The notes below the pieces were generated by a model, which saw only the letters and a list, made by a program, of their open reading frames with translations, did not search any database and was not told where the DNA came from. A DNA stretch of 64,000 nucleotides from Luteimonas rhizosphaericola (lineage in GTDB: Bacteria > Pseudomonadota > Gammaproteobacteria > Xanthomonadales > Xanthomonadaceae): positions 51,945 to 115,944 of the forward strand of contig NZ_JARXRN010000027.1 of assembly GCF_029888045.1 (NCBI RefSeq), written 5' to 3'. Below, piece by piece: positions 40,284 through 48,982 of this stretch. Position numbers and translations under genes: made by a program. Position 1 is the first letter of the stretch, and every line of letters starts with the position of its first letter.

Positions 40284-40603
40284 TGCACCAGTTCACCGCC
40301 TACCGCAATCGCGACGAAGGCACGCGCGGGGTGTATCCGCTGCTGCTCAACGTGCAGAGCGACCTGATCGAGGAGACCGGCACCCGGGTGGTGGTGCCGA
40401 TGGTGCCGGTGAACGCGCGCCGCCGGGCGCCCGTGATCTCCTCGCTGGCGCCGGTGGTCGAGGTCAACGGCAAGCCGCACGTGCTGGTGGTTCCGCTGCT
40501 GGCCGCCACCGAGGTCGCGGACCTGGGGGCGGCCGAGGCCGACCTGTCGGGCGAGCGGGCGACGATCATGGCCGCGCTGGACCTGCTGATCTCGGGAATC
40601 TGA
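40283..40603 (+). CDS. ccdB: CcdB-type gyrase toxin
   Basis: A 106-residue CcdB homologue that would poison DNA gyrase by binding GyrA. The fold is recognisable from MHQFTAYRNRD, YPLLLNVQSDLIEETGTRVVVPM, and the C-terminal helix ending LDLLISGI. The last residues matter for gyrase binding: the F-plasmid toxin ends WGI, whereas this one ends SGI, like many chromosomal CcdB proteins. Whether it is still toxic cannot be told. It ends one base before the nadE start codon. Confidence 0.92.
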   Translation: MHQFTAYRNRDEGTRGVYPLLLNVQSDLIEETGTRVVVPMVPVNARRRAPVISSLAPVVEVNGKPHVLVVPLLAATEVADLGAAEADLSGERATIMAALDLLISGI

Positions 40604-40604
40604 C

Positions 40605-42242
40605 ATGACCGACACCCTCCGCATCGCCCTGGCGCAGTTCGACTTCCCGGTCGGCGACGTGCGCGGGAACACCGGTCGCATCGCGGCGATGATCGCCGAG
40701 GCGCGCGACGAGTACGGCGCCGACATCGTGCTGTTCCCGGAGCTGGCGATCAGCGGCTATCCCCCGGAAGACCTGCTGATGCGGCCCTCCTTCCTGGAGG
40801 ACTGCGAGGCGGCGCTGCGCGAGGTGGCGAAGGCCGCGACCGGCATCGTCGCGGTGGTCGGCTGGCCGGAGTCGGCCGGCAGCATCCTGTACAACTCCGC
40901 CAGCGTGCTGCGTGGCGGCAAGGTCGAGGCCACCTACCGCAAGCGCGAGCTGCCCAACTACAACGTGTTCGACGAACGCCGCTATTTCCACGTCGATCCC
41001 GACGGCGGCAACTGCGTGGTCGAGGTCAAGGGCGTGCCGGTGGGCGTGCTGGTGTGCGAGGACCTGTGGTTCGCCGAGCCGCTGGCGGACACCGCCCGCG
41101 CCGGCGCGCAGCTGGTGCTGGTGCCCAACGCCTCGCCCTACGAGCGCGGCAAGCACGCGCAGCGCGACGCGCTGCTGTCCGAGCGCGCGAAGGAAAGCGG
41201 CGCGGCGCTGGCCTACGTGAACGTGGTCGGTGGTCAGGACGCGCTGGTGTTCGACGGCTCGTCCGTGGTCGCCGACGCCGACGGCACCGTGCATCCGGCC
41301 GCGTCGGCGTTCGCCGACCTGTGGCTGGTGGTGGACTACGACGCGGCCACGCGCAAGTTCGCGCCGGTGGTGTGGCAGGACGACGGCGACGAGAGCATGG
41401 ACGCGCTGGCCTGGCGCGCGATCGTGCGCGGCATCCGCGACTACTGCGGCAAGAACGGCTTCACCACGGCGTGGCTGGGGCTGTCGGGCGGGATCGATTC
41501 GTCGATTGTGCTGGCGCTGGCGGTCGATGCGCTGGGCGCGGACAACGTCACCGCGGTGCGGATGCCGTCGCGCTATACCGCCGGGCTGTCGAACGACCTG
41601 GCGCAGGAGCAGTGCGACGCGCTGGGCGTGCGCCTGCTCACGCTGCCGATCGAGGCGCCGTTCAACGGTTTCCTCGACGCGCTGGCCACCACGTTCGAGG
41701 GACACGCGCCCGACACCACCGAGGAGAACCTGCAGTCGCGCGCGCGCGGCGCGCTGCTGATGGCGCTGTCGAACAAGTTCGGCGGGCTGCTGCTGACCAC
41801 CGGCAACAAGAGCGAGTACGCCGTGGGTTACGCCACCATCTACGGCGACATGTGCGGCGGCTACGCGCCGATCAAGGACCTGTACAAGACCGAGGTCTAC
41901 GGCCTGGCGAAGTGGCGCAACACCGTGGGCGGCGCGCCGGTGATCCCGCCGGGCGTGATCGCGCGCGCGCCTTCGGCCGAGCTGCGCGAGAACCAGGTCG
42001 ACCAGGACTCGCTGCCGCCCTACGACGTGCTCGACGCGATCCTGCGCCGCTACGTGGACCTGGAACAGTCGCGCGACGACATCGTCGGCGCCGGCTTCGA
42101 AGCGGCCACGGTCGACCGCGTGCTGCGCCTGGTGCGCACCAGCGAGTGGAAGCGCCACCAGGCCGCCACCGGGCCGAAGATCTCGCGCCGCGCCTTCGGC
42201 CGCGAACGCCGCTACCCGATCAGCAACCGCTACCCGGCCTGA
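40605..42242 (+). CDS. nadE: Glutamine-dependent NAD+ synthase
   Basis: NadE amidates nicotinic acid adenine dinucleotide to NAD+. The 545-residue protein has an N-terminal nitrilase-type glutaminase domain with the Glu-Lys-Cys triad (E46 in FPELAISGY, K113 in YRKREL, C151 in VLVCEDLW) and a C-terminal synthetase domain with the PP-loop LSGGIDSS (293-300). Motifs LLLTTGNKSEYAVGY and GDMCGGYAPIKDLYKT are complete. It begins one base after the ccdB stop and may be reached by read-through from the ccd promoter. Confidence 0.97.
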   Translation: MTDTLRIALAQFDFPVGDVRGNTGRIAAMIAEARDEYGADIVLFPELAISGYPPEDLLMRPSFLEDCEAALREVAKAATGIVAVVGWPESAGSILYNSASVLRGGKVEATYRKRELPNYNVFDERRYFHVDPDGGNCVVEVKGVPVGVLVCEDLWFAEPLADTARAGAQLVLVPNASPYERGKHAQRDALLSERAKESGAALAYVNVVGGQDALVFDGSSVVADADGTVHPAASAFADLWLVVDYDAATRKFAPVVWQDDGDESMDALAWRAIVRGIRDYCGKNGFTTAWLGLSGGIDSSIVLALAVDALGADNVTAVRMPSRYTAGLSNDLAQEQCDALGVRLLTLPIEAPFNGFLDALATTFEGHAPDTTEENLQSRARGALLMALSNKFGGLLLTTGNKSEYAVGYATIYGDMCGGYAPIKDLYKTEVYGLAKWRNTVGGAPVIPPGVIARAPSAELRENQVDQDSLPPYDVLDAILRRYVDLEQSRDDIVGAGFEAATVDRVLRLVRTSEWKRHQAATGPKISRRAFGRERRYPISNRYPA

Positions 42243-42351
42243 GCGCGGCGCAGGGCGAGTGCTCCCGCCGGCGGACCGTGGCGACCGGGGCGCGGCGGCG
42301 CCGTCGCACGTCACGGCATAATGCGGGCTTGTTTGCAGCACGGGGCGCGGC

Positions 42352-43266
42352 ATGGGCAGGAAGGGTGGAGTCGGGCGCCGTCGGGGCGCGCAGGGCAGGG
42401 CGGCGGAGACGCGGCCACTGGGCACGCCCGCTTCGCCGTCGGCCTCGGCGAAGGCGGGCCGCACGGACCTCGCGCTGCGCGCGCTGTCGCTCGCCGGCCT
42501 CCTGCCGACCCTCTATCTGGCGTGGACCGCGTCCGGCGACGGGCCTGCGTTCTGCACCGAAGGCTCGGGCTGCGACCTGGTGCAGGCCAGTGCGTGGTCG
42601 CGTTTCCTCGGCCTGCCGATCGCGGCCTGGGGCGCGCTGCTGTACGCGGCCATCGCGTGGGTGGCCTGGCGTCCGGCGCCGCGGCTGACGCGCTGGCGCC
42701 GGCTGTCGCGGCTGTCCTTCCTGGGCATGGCGATCAGCCTCTATCTCACCGTCGCCGGGCTGGTGGCGGTGCAGGCCGTGTGCGCGTGGTGCCTGCTGTC
42801 GCTCGCGCTGATGCTGGCGATCTTCGTGCTGGTGCACGTGTCGCGCCCCGACAGCGCGCCGGGCATGCCCTGGGCGACGTGGTGGCTGGGCAGCGGACTG
42901 GTGGCGCTGGGCCTGGTGGCGGCGCTGCAGCTGTCGGCCATGGGCCTGCTGGAGCGGCGCGAGGATCCGCGTCTGCGCGCACTCGCCGAGCACCTGTCCC
43001 AGGCCGATGCGCGCTTCTACGGCGCCTCTTGGTGCCCGAACTGCACGGAGCAGAAGCGGCTGTTCGGCGCGGCGGGCAAGCGCCTGCCGTATGTCGAATG
43101 CTCGCCGCAGGGGCGGACGGGCGGGGTCGCCTTCGAGTGCATCAGTGCGCGCGTGAGCGGCTACCCGACCTGGATCATCGACGGCGAGCACCATGTCGAG
43201 GTGCTCTCGCCGGAACGCCTGGCGCGGTTGACCGGGTTCGACTGGGACTCGGCCGCTCCGCGCTGA
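42352..43266 (+). CDS. Vitamin K epoxide reductase-thioredoxin fusion protein
   Basis: A VKOR homologue that would oxidise a thioredoxin-like partner domain with quinone, making disulfides like DsbB with DsbA. The 304-residue protein has a basic N-terminal tail (1-40), four or five membrane helices, loop cysteines C68 and C74, the VKOR active site CAWC (C144, C147), and a C-terminal thioredoxin-like domain with FYGASWCPNC (C228, C231). The last 36 bp of the gene are duplicated directly downstream as part of a 96-bp tandem repeat. The N-terminal start is plausible but not certain. Confidence 0.92.
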   Translation: MGRKGGVGRRRGAQGRAAETRPLGTPASPSASAKAGRTDLALRALSLAGLLPTLYLAWTASGDGPAFCTEGSGCDLVQASAWSRFLGLPIAAWGALLYAAIAWVAWRPAPRLTRWRRLSRLSFLGMAISLYLTVAGLVAVQAVCAWCLLSLALMLAIFVLVHVSRPDSAPGMPWATWWLGSGLVALGLVAALQLSAMGLLERREDPRLRALAEHLSQADARFYGASWCPNCTEQKRLFGAAGKRLPYVECSPQGRTGGVAFECISARVSGYPTWIIDGEHHVEVLSPERLARLTGFDWDSAAPR

Positions 43267-43418
43267 GGGCGCGATGCCGGGAGAGGGCGGTCCCGGATGC
43301 GCTTCGCTTATCCGGGCTACGGGTGGACCGGGTTCGACTGGGACTCGGCCGCTCCGCGCTGAGGGCGCGATGCCGGGGGAGGGCGACCCCGGATGCGCTT
43401 CGCTTATCCGGGCTACGG
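43230..43418 (+). repeat. 96-bp tandem duplication of the VKOR gene 3' end and a REP
   Basis: The unit from GACCGGGTTCGACTGG through the TGA stop and a REP ending ATCCGGGCTACGG occurs twice, at 43230-43322 and 43326-43418, with a few mismatches near the REP base. Copy 1 encodes the end of the VKOR protein; copy 2 is untranslated. The REP halves read GGATGCGCTTCGCTTATCC. Confidence 0.92.
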
Positions 43419-43473
43419 CGGATGTGCGGGCGTGAGGGGTGCGGCAGCGGCGGTTCGCGGGCGCCGGATGCGA

Positions 43474-43497
43474 AGACGCCGCCCGGAGGCGGCGTCT
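43474..43497. terminator. Hairpin between convergent VKOR and bamD genes
   Basis: AGACGCCGCC-CGGA-GGCGGCGTCT is a perfect 10-bp stem with no clear T-run on either strand. It may end or protect both convergent transcripts. Confidence 0.55.
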
Positions 43498-43523
43498 GGC
43501 ATGGCCTGGAGGGCGGCGCGCGG

Positions 43524-44393
43524 TCAGTCGCGGGCGTCGTTGTCGATCGCCGAGCGCTCGCCCGCGAACGGGTTGAGCTTGCGCACGGTCCAGGGATAGT
43601 TCGGCCAGTCGCCGGCCAGGTACGGGTGCCCGGGTTCGTTCTGTTCCAGCACCCGGCGCGCGTCCGCGGCGAGGGTTTCGTTGCCCAGTTCGGTGTAGGC
43701 CGCCGCCAGCACCGCGACCGCGTCGTTCTGGAACTCGCTCTGAGGATAGGTCTGCAGCAGGTAGGTGGCGCGCTCCGTGGCGGCGATCCAGGCGTCGCGG
43801 CGCAGGTAGTACAGCGCGGTCTCGATCTCGTGGCGGGCGAACATGTTGCGCAGCGCCACCATGCGCTGGCGCGCGTCGTCGGCGTAGCGGCTGCTGGGAT
43901 AGCGCTCGAGCAGGGTGTTGAAGTCGGAGAACGCCTGGTTGGGCGTGGCCAGGTCGCGGCGGCTGGCGTCCAGCTTCCACACCCGCTGCAGGAACACGGT
44001 GTCGCGGTTCGAGTTCACCAGCCCGCGCAGGTAGTACATGTACGGGGTGTTCTTGTGCGTGGGATAGGTGCGCAGGAAGCGGTCGATGGTCGAGATCGCT
44101 TCCTCGTTGTTGCCCATCTTGAACTGCGCGAACGCGGTCTCCATCAGCGCCTGTTCGGTGTACGGGCCGTACGGATACTGGGCCAGCAGCCGGCGGTAGG
44201 TGACCGTGGCGCCGCTCCAGTTGCCGTTGCGCATCTGCCCGTGGCCCTTGTCGTAGAGCTCCTCCACCGGCACCCCCTCGTTCTCGTCCTCGTCCTTGAA
44301 CACGCCCTTGATCCGCGCGCAGCCGGAGGTCGTCAGGACGATCACCAGCAACAGCAGGATCGCGCGGCGGAGCGGGGACAGGCGGAGGGACAT
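43524..44393 (-). CDS. bamD: Outer membrane assembly lipoprotein BamD
   Basis: BamD is the essential TPR lipoprotein of the BAM complex that inserts beta-barrel proteins. The 289-residue protein has a signal peptide with lipobox TTSGC (Cys25) and TPR-type repeats throughout ([48 protein letters not shown]). ATG 44393 is preferred; the in-frame GTG two codons upstream is possible. It is divergent from rluD, which is the common arrangement (yfiO/rluD/yfiH) in gammaproteobacteria. Confidence 0.95.
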   Translation of the reverse strand: MSLRLSPLRRAILLLLVIVLTTSGCARIKGVFKDEDENEGVPVEELYDKGHGQMRNGNWSGATVTYRRLLAQYPYGPYTEQALMETAFAQFKMGNNEEAISTIDRFLRTYPTHKNTPYMYYLRGLVNSNRDTVFLQRVWKLDASRRDLATPNQAFSDFNTLLERYPSSRYADDARQRMVALRNMFARHEIETALYYLRRDAWIAATERATYLLQTYPQSEFQNDAVAVLAAAYTELGNETLAADARRVLEQNEPGHPYLAGDWPNYPWTVRKLNPFAGERSAIDNDARD

Positions 44394-44479
44394 GGGCACC
44401 AGGGCAGGCAGGGCACGAAGCGCGGATAATACCAGCCCGCCCCGGCCACCCGGGCGCAGCGCCTGAACCCCAGCCTTCC

Positions 44480-45475
44480 ATGTCCCGAGCCCCCGCAGAC
44501 GCCATCGACCAACGCGAGGCCCGCGTGCCCGAGACCGCGGCCGGCCGCCGTTTCGACGCGGTGCTGGCCGAGCTGTTCCCCGAATTCTCGCGCTCGCGCC
44601 TGTCCGCCTGGATCCGTGAGGGCGACGTGCTGCTCGACGGCAGGCCGGTGCGGCCGCGCGATCCGGTGCGCGGCGGCGAGCATGTGCGACTGTCCGTGCG
44701 CCTGGCGGTGGAGACGCAGGCCGAGCCGCAGGACATCCCGCTGCGCGTGCTGCACGAGGACGCGGACGTGATCGTGATCGACAAGCCGGCGGGGCTCGTG
44801 GTGCACCCGGGTGCCGGCAATGCCGACGGCACCCTGGTCAACGCGCTGCTGCACCGCGACCCGTCGCTGGCGTCGCTGCCGCGCGCAGGCGTGGTCCACC
44901 GGCTGGACAAGGACACCTCCGGGGTGATGGTGGTGGCGCGCACGCTGCAGGCGCAGACCGCGCTGGTGGCGCAGCTGTCCGCCCGCGGCGTGCATCGCCA
45001 GTACCTGGCGGTGGTCACCGGCGCGCTGGTCTCGGGCGGCACCGTGGACGCGCCGATCGACCGCCATCCGCGCGACCGCGTGCGCATGGCCGTGCGCGAG
45101 GACGGACGCGAGGCCGTCACCCACTACCGCCTGCGCGAACGCTTCCGCGCCCACACCGCGCTCGAATGCCGGCTCGAAACCGGGCGCACGCACCAGATCC
45201 GCGTGCACATGGCGCATGTCCGCCACGCGATCGTGGGCGATCCGCTGTACGGCGGTCCGCTCAAGCTGCCCAAGGGCGCGTCGGAGTCGCTGGTCGCGGC
45301 GCTGCGCGGATTCCGTCGCCAGGCGCTGCATGCCGAGACACTCGAGTTCGCGCACCCGTCCAGCGGCGAGCCGGTGCGCTGCACCGCGCCGGTGCCGGAC
45401 GATCTGGTCGCGCTGATGGACGCGCTGCGCGGTGATGCGCGCGAACACGCCGAGGCGGAGCGCGCGCGGCGGTGA
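44480..45475 (+). CDS. rluD: 23S rRNA pseudouridine synthase RluD
   Basis: RluD makes pseudouridines at 1911, 1915 and 1917 of 23S rRNA helix 69. The 331-residue protein has an N-terminal S4 RNA-binding domain (about 22-80) and the catalytic motif HRLDKDTSG with D143. [20 protein letters not shown] is the conserved C-terminal region. It overlaps pgeF by GTGA, the usual rluD-yfiH pairing. Confidence 0.96.
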   Translation: MSRAPADAIDQREARVPETAAGRRFDAVLAELFPEFSRSRLSAWIREGDVLLDGRPVRPRDPVRGGEHVRLSVRLAVETQAEPQDIPLRVLHEDADVIVIDKPAGLVVHPGAGNADGTLVNALLHRDPSLASLPRAGVVHRLDKDTSGVMVVARTLQAQTALVAQLSARGVHRQYLAVVTGALVSGGTVDAPIDRHPRDRVRMAVREDGREAVTHYRLRERFRAHTALECRLETGRTHQIRVHMAHVRHAIVGDPLYGGPLKLPKGASESLVAALRGFRRQALHAETLEFAHPSSGEPVRCTAPVPDDLVALMDALRGDAREHAEAERARR

Positions 45476-46350
45476 GCGGGTGCGTCGATGCATCCCCGGC
45501 GCTGCCGGCCAACGTGCGCGCGTTCACGACGCTGCGCCACGGCGCCGGCCACTCGCTCCCGCCCTTCGACCGTTTCAACCTGGGCAACTTCCGCGGGCCG
45601 CAGGGCGACGACCCCGCGGTGGTGTCGCGCAATCGCGCCGAACTGGTGGCCCGGTTCGCGCTGCCATCCTGGCCGCACTGGCTCAGGCAGGTGCATGGAA
45701 CGCGGGTGCTGCGGGTCGAATCGCCCGCTGTCGCGGCAGCGGGGCCTGCGGACCAACCGCCCCCCGGCGCGGAAGCGGCCGCCGCGGCCGTGATGCGCGC
45801 GCGGGCCGTCGAGCCCTCCGCCGCGATGGACCCGGACGAACCCGAAGCCGACGCGACGGTCACTTCGACCCCCGGCGTGGTGCTCGCGATCCTCACCGCC
45901 GACTGCCTGCCGGTGGTGTTGGCGGCCCGCGACGGCACCGAGCTCGCCGCCGCCCACGCCGGCTGGCCGGGACTGTCGCGCGGCATGCTGGAAGCCGCCC
46001 TGGCCGCCATGCGCACCGCGCCTTCGAACGTGGTCGCCTGGATCGGCCCCTGCGCGGGGCCGGCACGCTACGAAGTGGGGCGCGACGTGTACGCGGCCTT
46101 CGTCGTGGACGATGCCGGGGCCGCCGCCGCGTTCGTGCCGACCCGCGCGGGGCACTGGCTTGCCGATCTGCCTGCGCTGGCGCGACGCCGGCTCGTCGCC
46201 GCGGGCATGCATGCGGCGGACATCCACGGCGGCGAGCTGTGCACGCTGGCCGAACCGGAGCGCTTCTTCTCCCATCGCCGCGACGGCCGCAGCGGGCGGA
46301 TCGCGACCCTGGCCTGGCTGGAGCCGCCTCCGGCGCCAGTGGAGGCCTGA
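45472..46350 (+). CDS. pgeF: Purine nucleoside/peptidoglycan editing factor (PgeF/YfiH, laccase domain)
   Basis: Members of this family cleave and deaminate purine nucleosides, and in E. coli PgeF corrects mis-amidated muropeptide precursors. The 292-residue protein keeps the zinc/catalytic residues H75 (QVHGTRV), C145 (LTADCLPV) and H162 (AAAHAGWPG). Two oddities: the usual HAGWRG has Pro in place of Arg, and an Ala/Pro-rich insertion at about 84-120 lengthens the protein by some 35 residues. The start is GTG, overlapping the rluD stop. Its neighbour downstream is a TonB receptor/NCS2 permease pair. Confidence 0.93.
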   Translation: MSGCVDASPALPANVRAFTTLRHGAGHSLPPFDRFNLGNFRGPQGDDPAVVSRNRAELVARFALPSWPHWLRQVHGTRVLRVESPAVAAAGPADQPPPGAEAAAAAVMRARAVEPSAAMDPDEPEADATVTSTPGVVLAILTADCLPVVLAARDGTELAAAHAGWPGLSRGMLEAALAAMRTAPSNVVAWIGPCAGPARYEVGRDVYAAFVVDDAGAAAAFVPTRAGHWLADLPALARRRLVAAGMHAADIHGGELCTLAEPERFFSHRRDGRSGRIATLAWLEPPPAPVEA

Positions 46351-46589
46351 GGCGACGGCGTCCGGCAGGCGCGGCGGTCGACCGCCCCGCGCCGCATGCC
46401 CAGGGCGCGTCTGGCCACGAACGACGCGCACGCACCCGGCCAACGTCCGCTCTCCGGCACTCGCCTCTGCGCGATGGCGGGCGGTGGCGCCTCTCCCGGC
46501 AACCGGCGGGACCACCGACGCCCCCTGGACCTGGTCGGGGCGGATGGAAAACCGCTCCGGGCCGGCCGCGGACCTGTCGGGCAACGGGC

Positions 46590-46606
46590 TTTTTTACATT
46601 AATCTG
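46590..46606 (+). promoter_or_regulatory. AT-rich element upstream of the first TonB receptor, possible promoter
   Basis: TTTTTTACATTAATCTG is strongly AT-rich in GC-rich DNA and lies 36 bp before the receptor start. TACATT could be a -10 hexamer. No good -35 is seen, and a role as the T-run of a terminator is not excluded. Confidence 0.35.
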
Positions 46607-46641
46607 ACGGCGCTCCCCCCACCCCACGCCAGGACCCTCCG

Positions 46642-48924
46642 ATGACCCAGGCCCCGCCTCGCCGGTCCCCAGCGCTGCGCCTGTCCGCGCTGGCGCTCGC
46701 GCTGTCCCTGCCGCTTGCCGTGCAGGCGCAGGACGCCACCCCGCCCGAACCCGTCGACGCGGTCACCCTCGACGCGCTGGAAGTCACCGCGCAGCGCCGG
46801 GTCGAGAACATCCAGGACGTGCCGGTCTCGATCAGCGTGGTGGCGGGCGAGACGCTCGACGTGCTGGGCTCCGGCGGCACCGACGTGCGCTTCCTGTCCG
46901 GCCGGGTGCCGAGCCTGAACATCGAGTCCTCGTTCGGCCGCGCCTTCCCGCGCTTCTACATCCGCGGCTACGGCAACACCGATTTCCGGCTCAACACCTC
47001 GCAGCCGGTGTCGCTGGTGTACGACGACGTGGTCCAGGAGAACCCGATCCTCAAGGGCTTCCCGGTGTTCGACCTCGACCGCATCGAGGTGCTGCGCGGG
47101 CCGCAGGGCTCGCTGTTCGGGCGCAACACGCCCGCCGGTGTGGTCAAGTTCGATTCGGTGCGGCCGTCGCAGGAGTTCGGCGGCTACGCGCAGCTGGGCT
47201 ACGGCAGCGACGACATGTGGAACTTCGAGGGCGCGGTCGGCGGCGCGCTGGGCGAACGCTGGTCGGCGCGCGTGTCGACCCTCTACCAGCGCCGCGACAA
47301 CTGGGTGCGCAACGACTACCCGGGCCCGAACGACGGCTTCGAGGGCTACGACGAGTCCGCCGCGCGCGCGCAGCTGCTGTACGAGGGCGACGCCTTCGAG
47401 GCGCTGCTGAACGTGCACGCGCGCCGGCTCAATGGCACCGCGCGCCTGTTCCGCGCCAACATCATCGAGCCGGGCACGAACGACTTCGTCGCCGGCTTCG
47501 ACCGCGACGTGGTGACCCAGGACGGCCTGAACTCCTCCGAGCTCGACAGCCAGGGCGCGAGCGCGCGCCTGCGCTGGGAGCTGGGCGACTACACCCTGCA
47601 TTCGATCACCGGCTACGAGTCGCTGGAGACGTTCAACCGCGGCGACATCGATGGCGGCTACGGCGCCGTGTTCCTGCCCGACTCGGGGCCCGGCGTGATC
47701 CCGTTCGCCTCCGAGACCGCGGACGGCATTCCCGATCATTCGCAGTGGAGCCAGGAGCTGCGCATCGAGTCCGACTACGGCGGCGCCCTGGACTGGCAGG
47801 CCGGCGTGTTCCTGTTCAAGGAGGACTACCGGGTCGACAGCGTCAGCTACGACACCCTGGCGGGCAGTGCGCAGGACGGCTACCAGCGCATCCGCCAGAC
47901 CAACGATGCCTGGGCGGTGTTCGGCGCGCTCACCTGGCAGGCCACCGACGCGCTCGAACTGCGCGCGGGCCTGCGCTACACCGTGGACGAGAAGCGGCTG
48001 ACGGTGGAGGAGTACTGGAATACCGGCTTCGCCGCCTGCGTGCTGGCCGGCAAGTGCACGCTGGAACAGCTGGCCGCGCAGGAGCCCGACGGCGACCTGT
48101 CGGCCTCGCCCGAGGACAAGAAGCTCAACTGGGACGTCTCGGCCACGTTCGCGCTCGACGAGGACGTGAACCTGTACGGACGCGTCGCCACCGGCTTCCG
48201 CGGCAGCAGCATCCAGAGCGCGGGCGCGTTCAACGGCAAGTCGGTCGCCGGCCCGGAGACCTCGACCTCGGCCGAATTCGGGGTCAAGGCCGACCTGTTC
48301 GACCGCCGCGCGCGCCTGAGCGCGGGCCTGTTCTACTACGAGGTCGAGGACCAGCAGCTGACCGCGGTGGGCGGCGCGGCCAACGCCAACATCCTGCTCA
48401 ACGCGGAGAAATCGACCGGGCGCGGCTTCGAGGCCGACCTGCAGGCGTGGCTGGGCGAGTCGGTGCTGGTGACGCTGGGCAGCGGCTACAACGACACCGA
48501 GATCGACGACCCCGGCCTGGCCGTGGCGGTGTGCGCCGCGTGCACGGTCACCGATCCGCGCGTCGGCGCGCTGGCGGCGATCGACGGCAACCCGCTGCCG
48601 CAGGCCCCGAAGTGGACCCACAACCTCACCGCGCGCTGGGGCGTGCCGATGGGCAGCGGCGAGTTCTTCGTGTTCACCGACTGGGTGTACCGCAGCGAGG
48701 TCAATTTCTTCCTGTACGAGTCGATCGAGTTCACCGGCAAGTCGCTGCTCGAGGGTGGCCTGCGCGTGGGCTACCTGTGGAGCGATGGCGACTACGAGCT
48801 GGCGGCCTACGGGCGCAACATCACCGACCAGGAACGCATCGTCGGCGGCATCGACTTCAACAACCTCACCGGCTTCATCAACGAGCCGCGCACGCTGGGC
48901 GTGGAGTTCACCGCGCGCTTCTGA
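46642..48924 (+). CDS. TonB-dependent outer membrane receptor (first copy)
   Basis: A 760-residue receptor with a signal peptide (about 1-30, ending VQAQDA), a TonB box region DAVTLDALEVTAQRR, a plug domain (FYIRGYGNTDFR; FDLDRIEVLRGPQGSLFGRN), and a C-terminal beta-barrel ending in the aromatic-terminated strand GVEFTARF. Motifs fit the general iron-complex/vitamin receptor family, but the substrate is not predictable from them. It is 58 bp upstream of an NCS2 permease gene, so the pair may import a purine or related nucleobase across both membranes. Confidence 0.93.
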   Translation: MTQAPPRRSPALRLSALALALSLPLAVQAQDATPPEPVDAVTLDALEVTAQRRVENIQDVPVSISVVAGETLDVLGSGGTDVRFLSGRVPSLNIESSFGRAFPRFYIRGYGNTDFRLNTSQPVSLVYDDVVQENPILKGFPVFDLDRIEVLRGPQGSLFGRNTPAGVVKFDSVRPSQEFGGYAQLGYGSDDMWNFEGAVGGALGERWSARVSTLYQRRDNWVRNDYPGPNDGFEGYDESAARAQLLYEGDAFEALLNVHARRLNGTARLFRANIIEPGTNDFVAGFDRDVVTQDGLNSSELDSQGASARLRWELGDYTLHSITGYESLETFNRGDIDGGYGAVFLPDSGPGVIPFASETADGIPDHSQWSQELRIESDYGGALDWQAGVFLFKEDYRVDSVSYDTLAGSAQDGYQRIRQTNDAWAVFGALTWQATDALELRAGLRYTVDEKRLTVEEYWNTGFAACVLAGKCTLEQLAAQEPDGDLSASPEDKKLNWDVSATFALDEDVNLYGRVATGFRGSSIQSAGAFNGKSVAGPETSTSAEFGVKADLFDRRARLSAGLFYYEVEDQQLTAVGGAANANILLNAEKSTGRGFEADLQAWLGESVLVTLGSGYNDTEIDDPGLAVAVCAACTVTDPRVGALAAIDGNPLPQAPKWTHNLTARWGVPMGSGEFFVFTDWVYRSEVNFFLYESIEFTGKSLLEGGLRVGYLWSDGDYELAAYGRNITDQERIVGGIDFNNLTGFINEPRTLGVEFTARF

Positions 48925-48982
48925 GCCATCGCACGCGCCGCCCGGGTGATCCAGGCGGCGCGCGTTCAAGGGGGATTCGCGC

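Noticed and set aside
43326..43418. Second VKOR gene fragment as a pseudogene
   Set aside because: Only the last codons are repeated within a 96-bp tandem duplication; it is a local duplication, not a decayed paralogue.
46396..46602. Small open frame in the pgeF to TonB receptor gap
   Set aside because: No ribosome-binding site or family resemblance, and GC-rich DNA opens such frames by chance.
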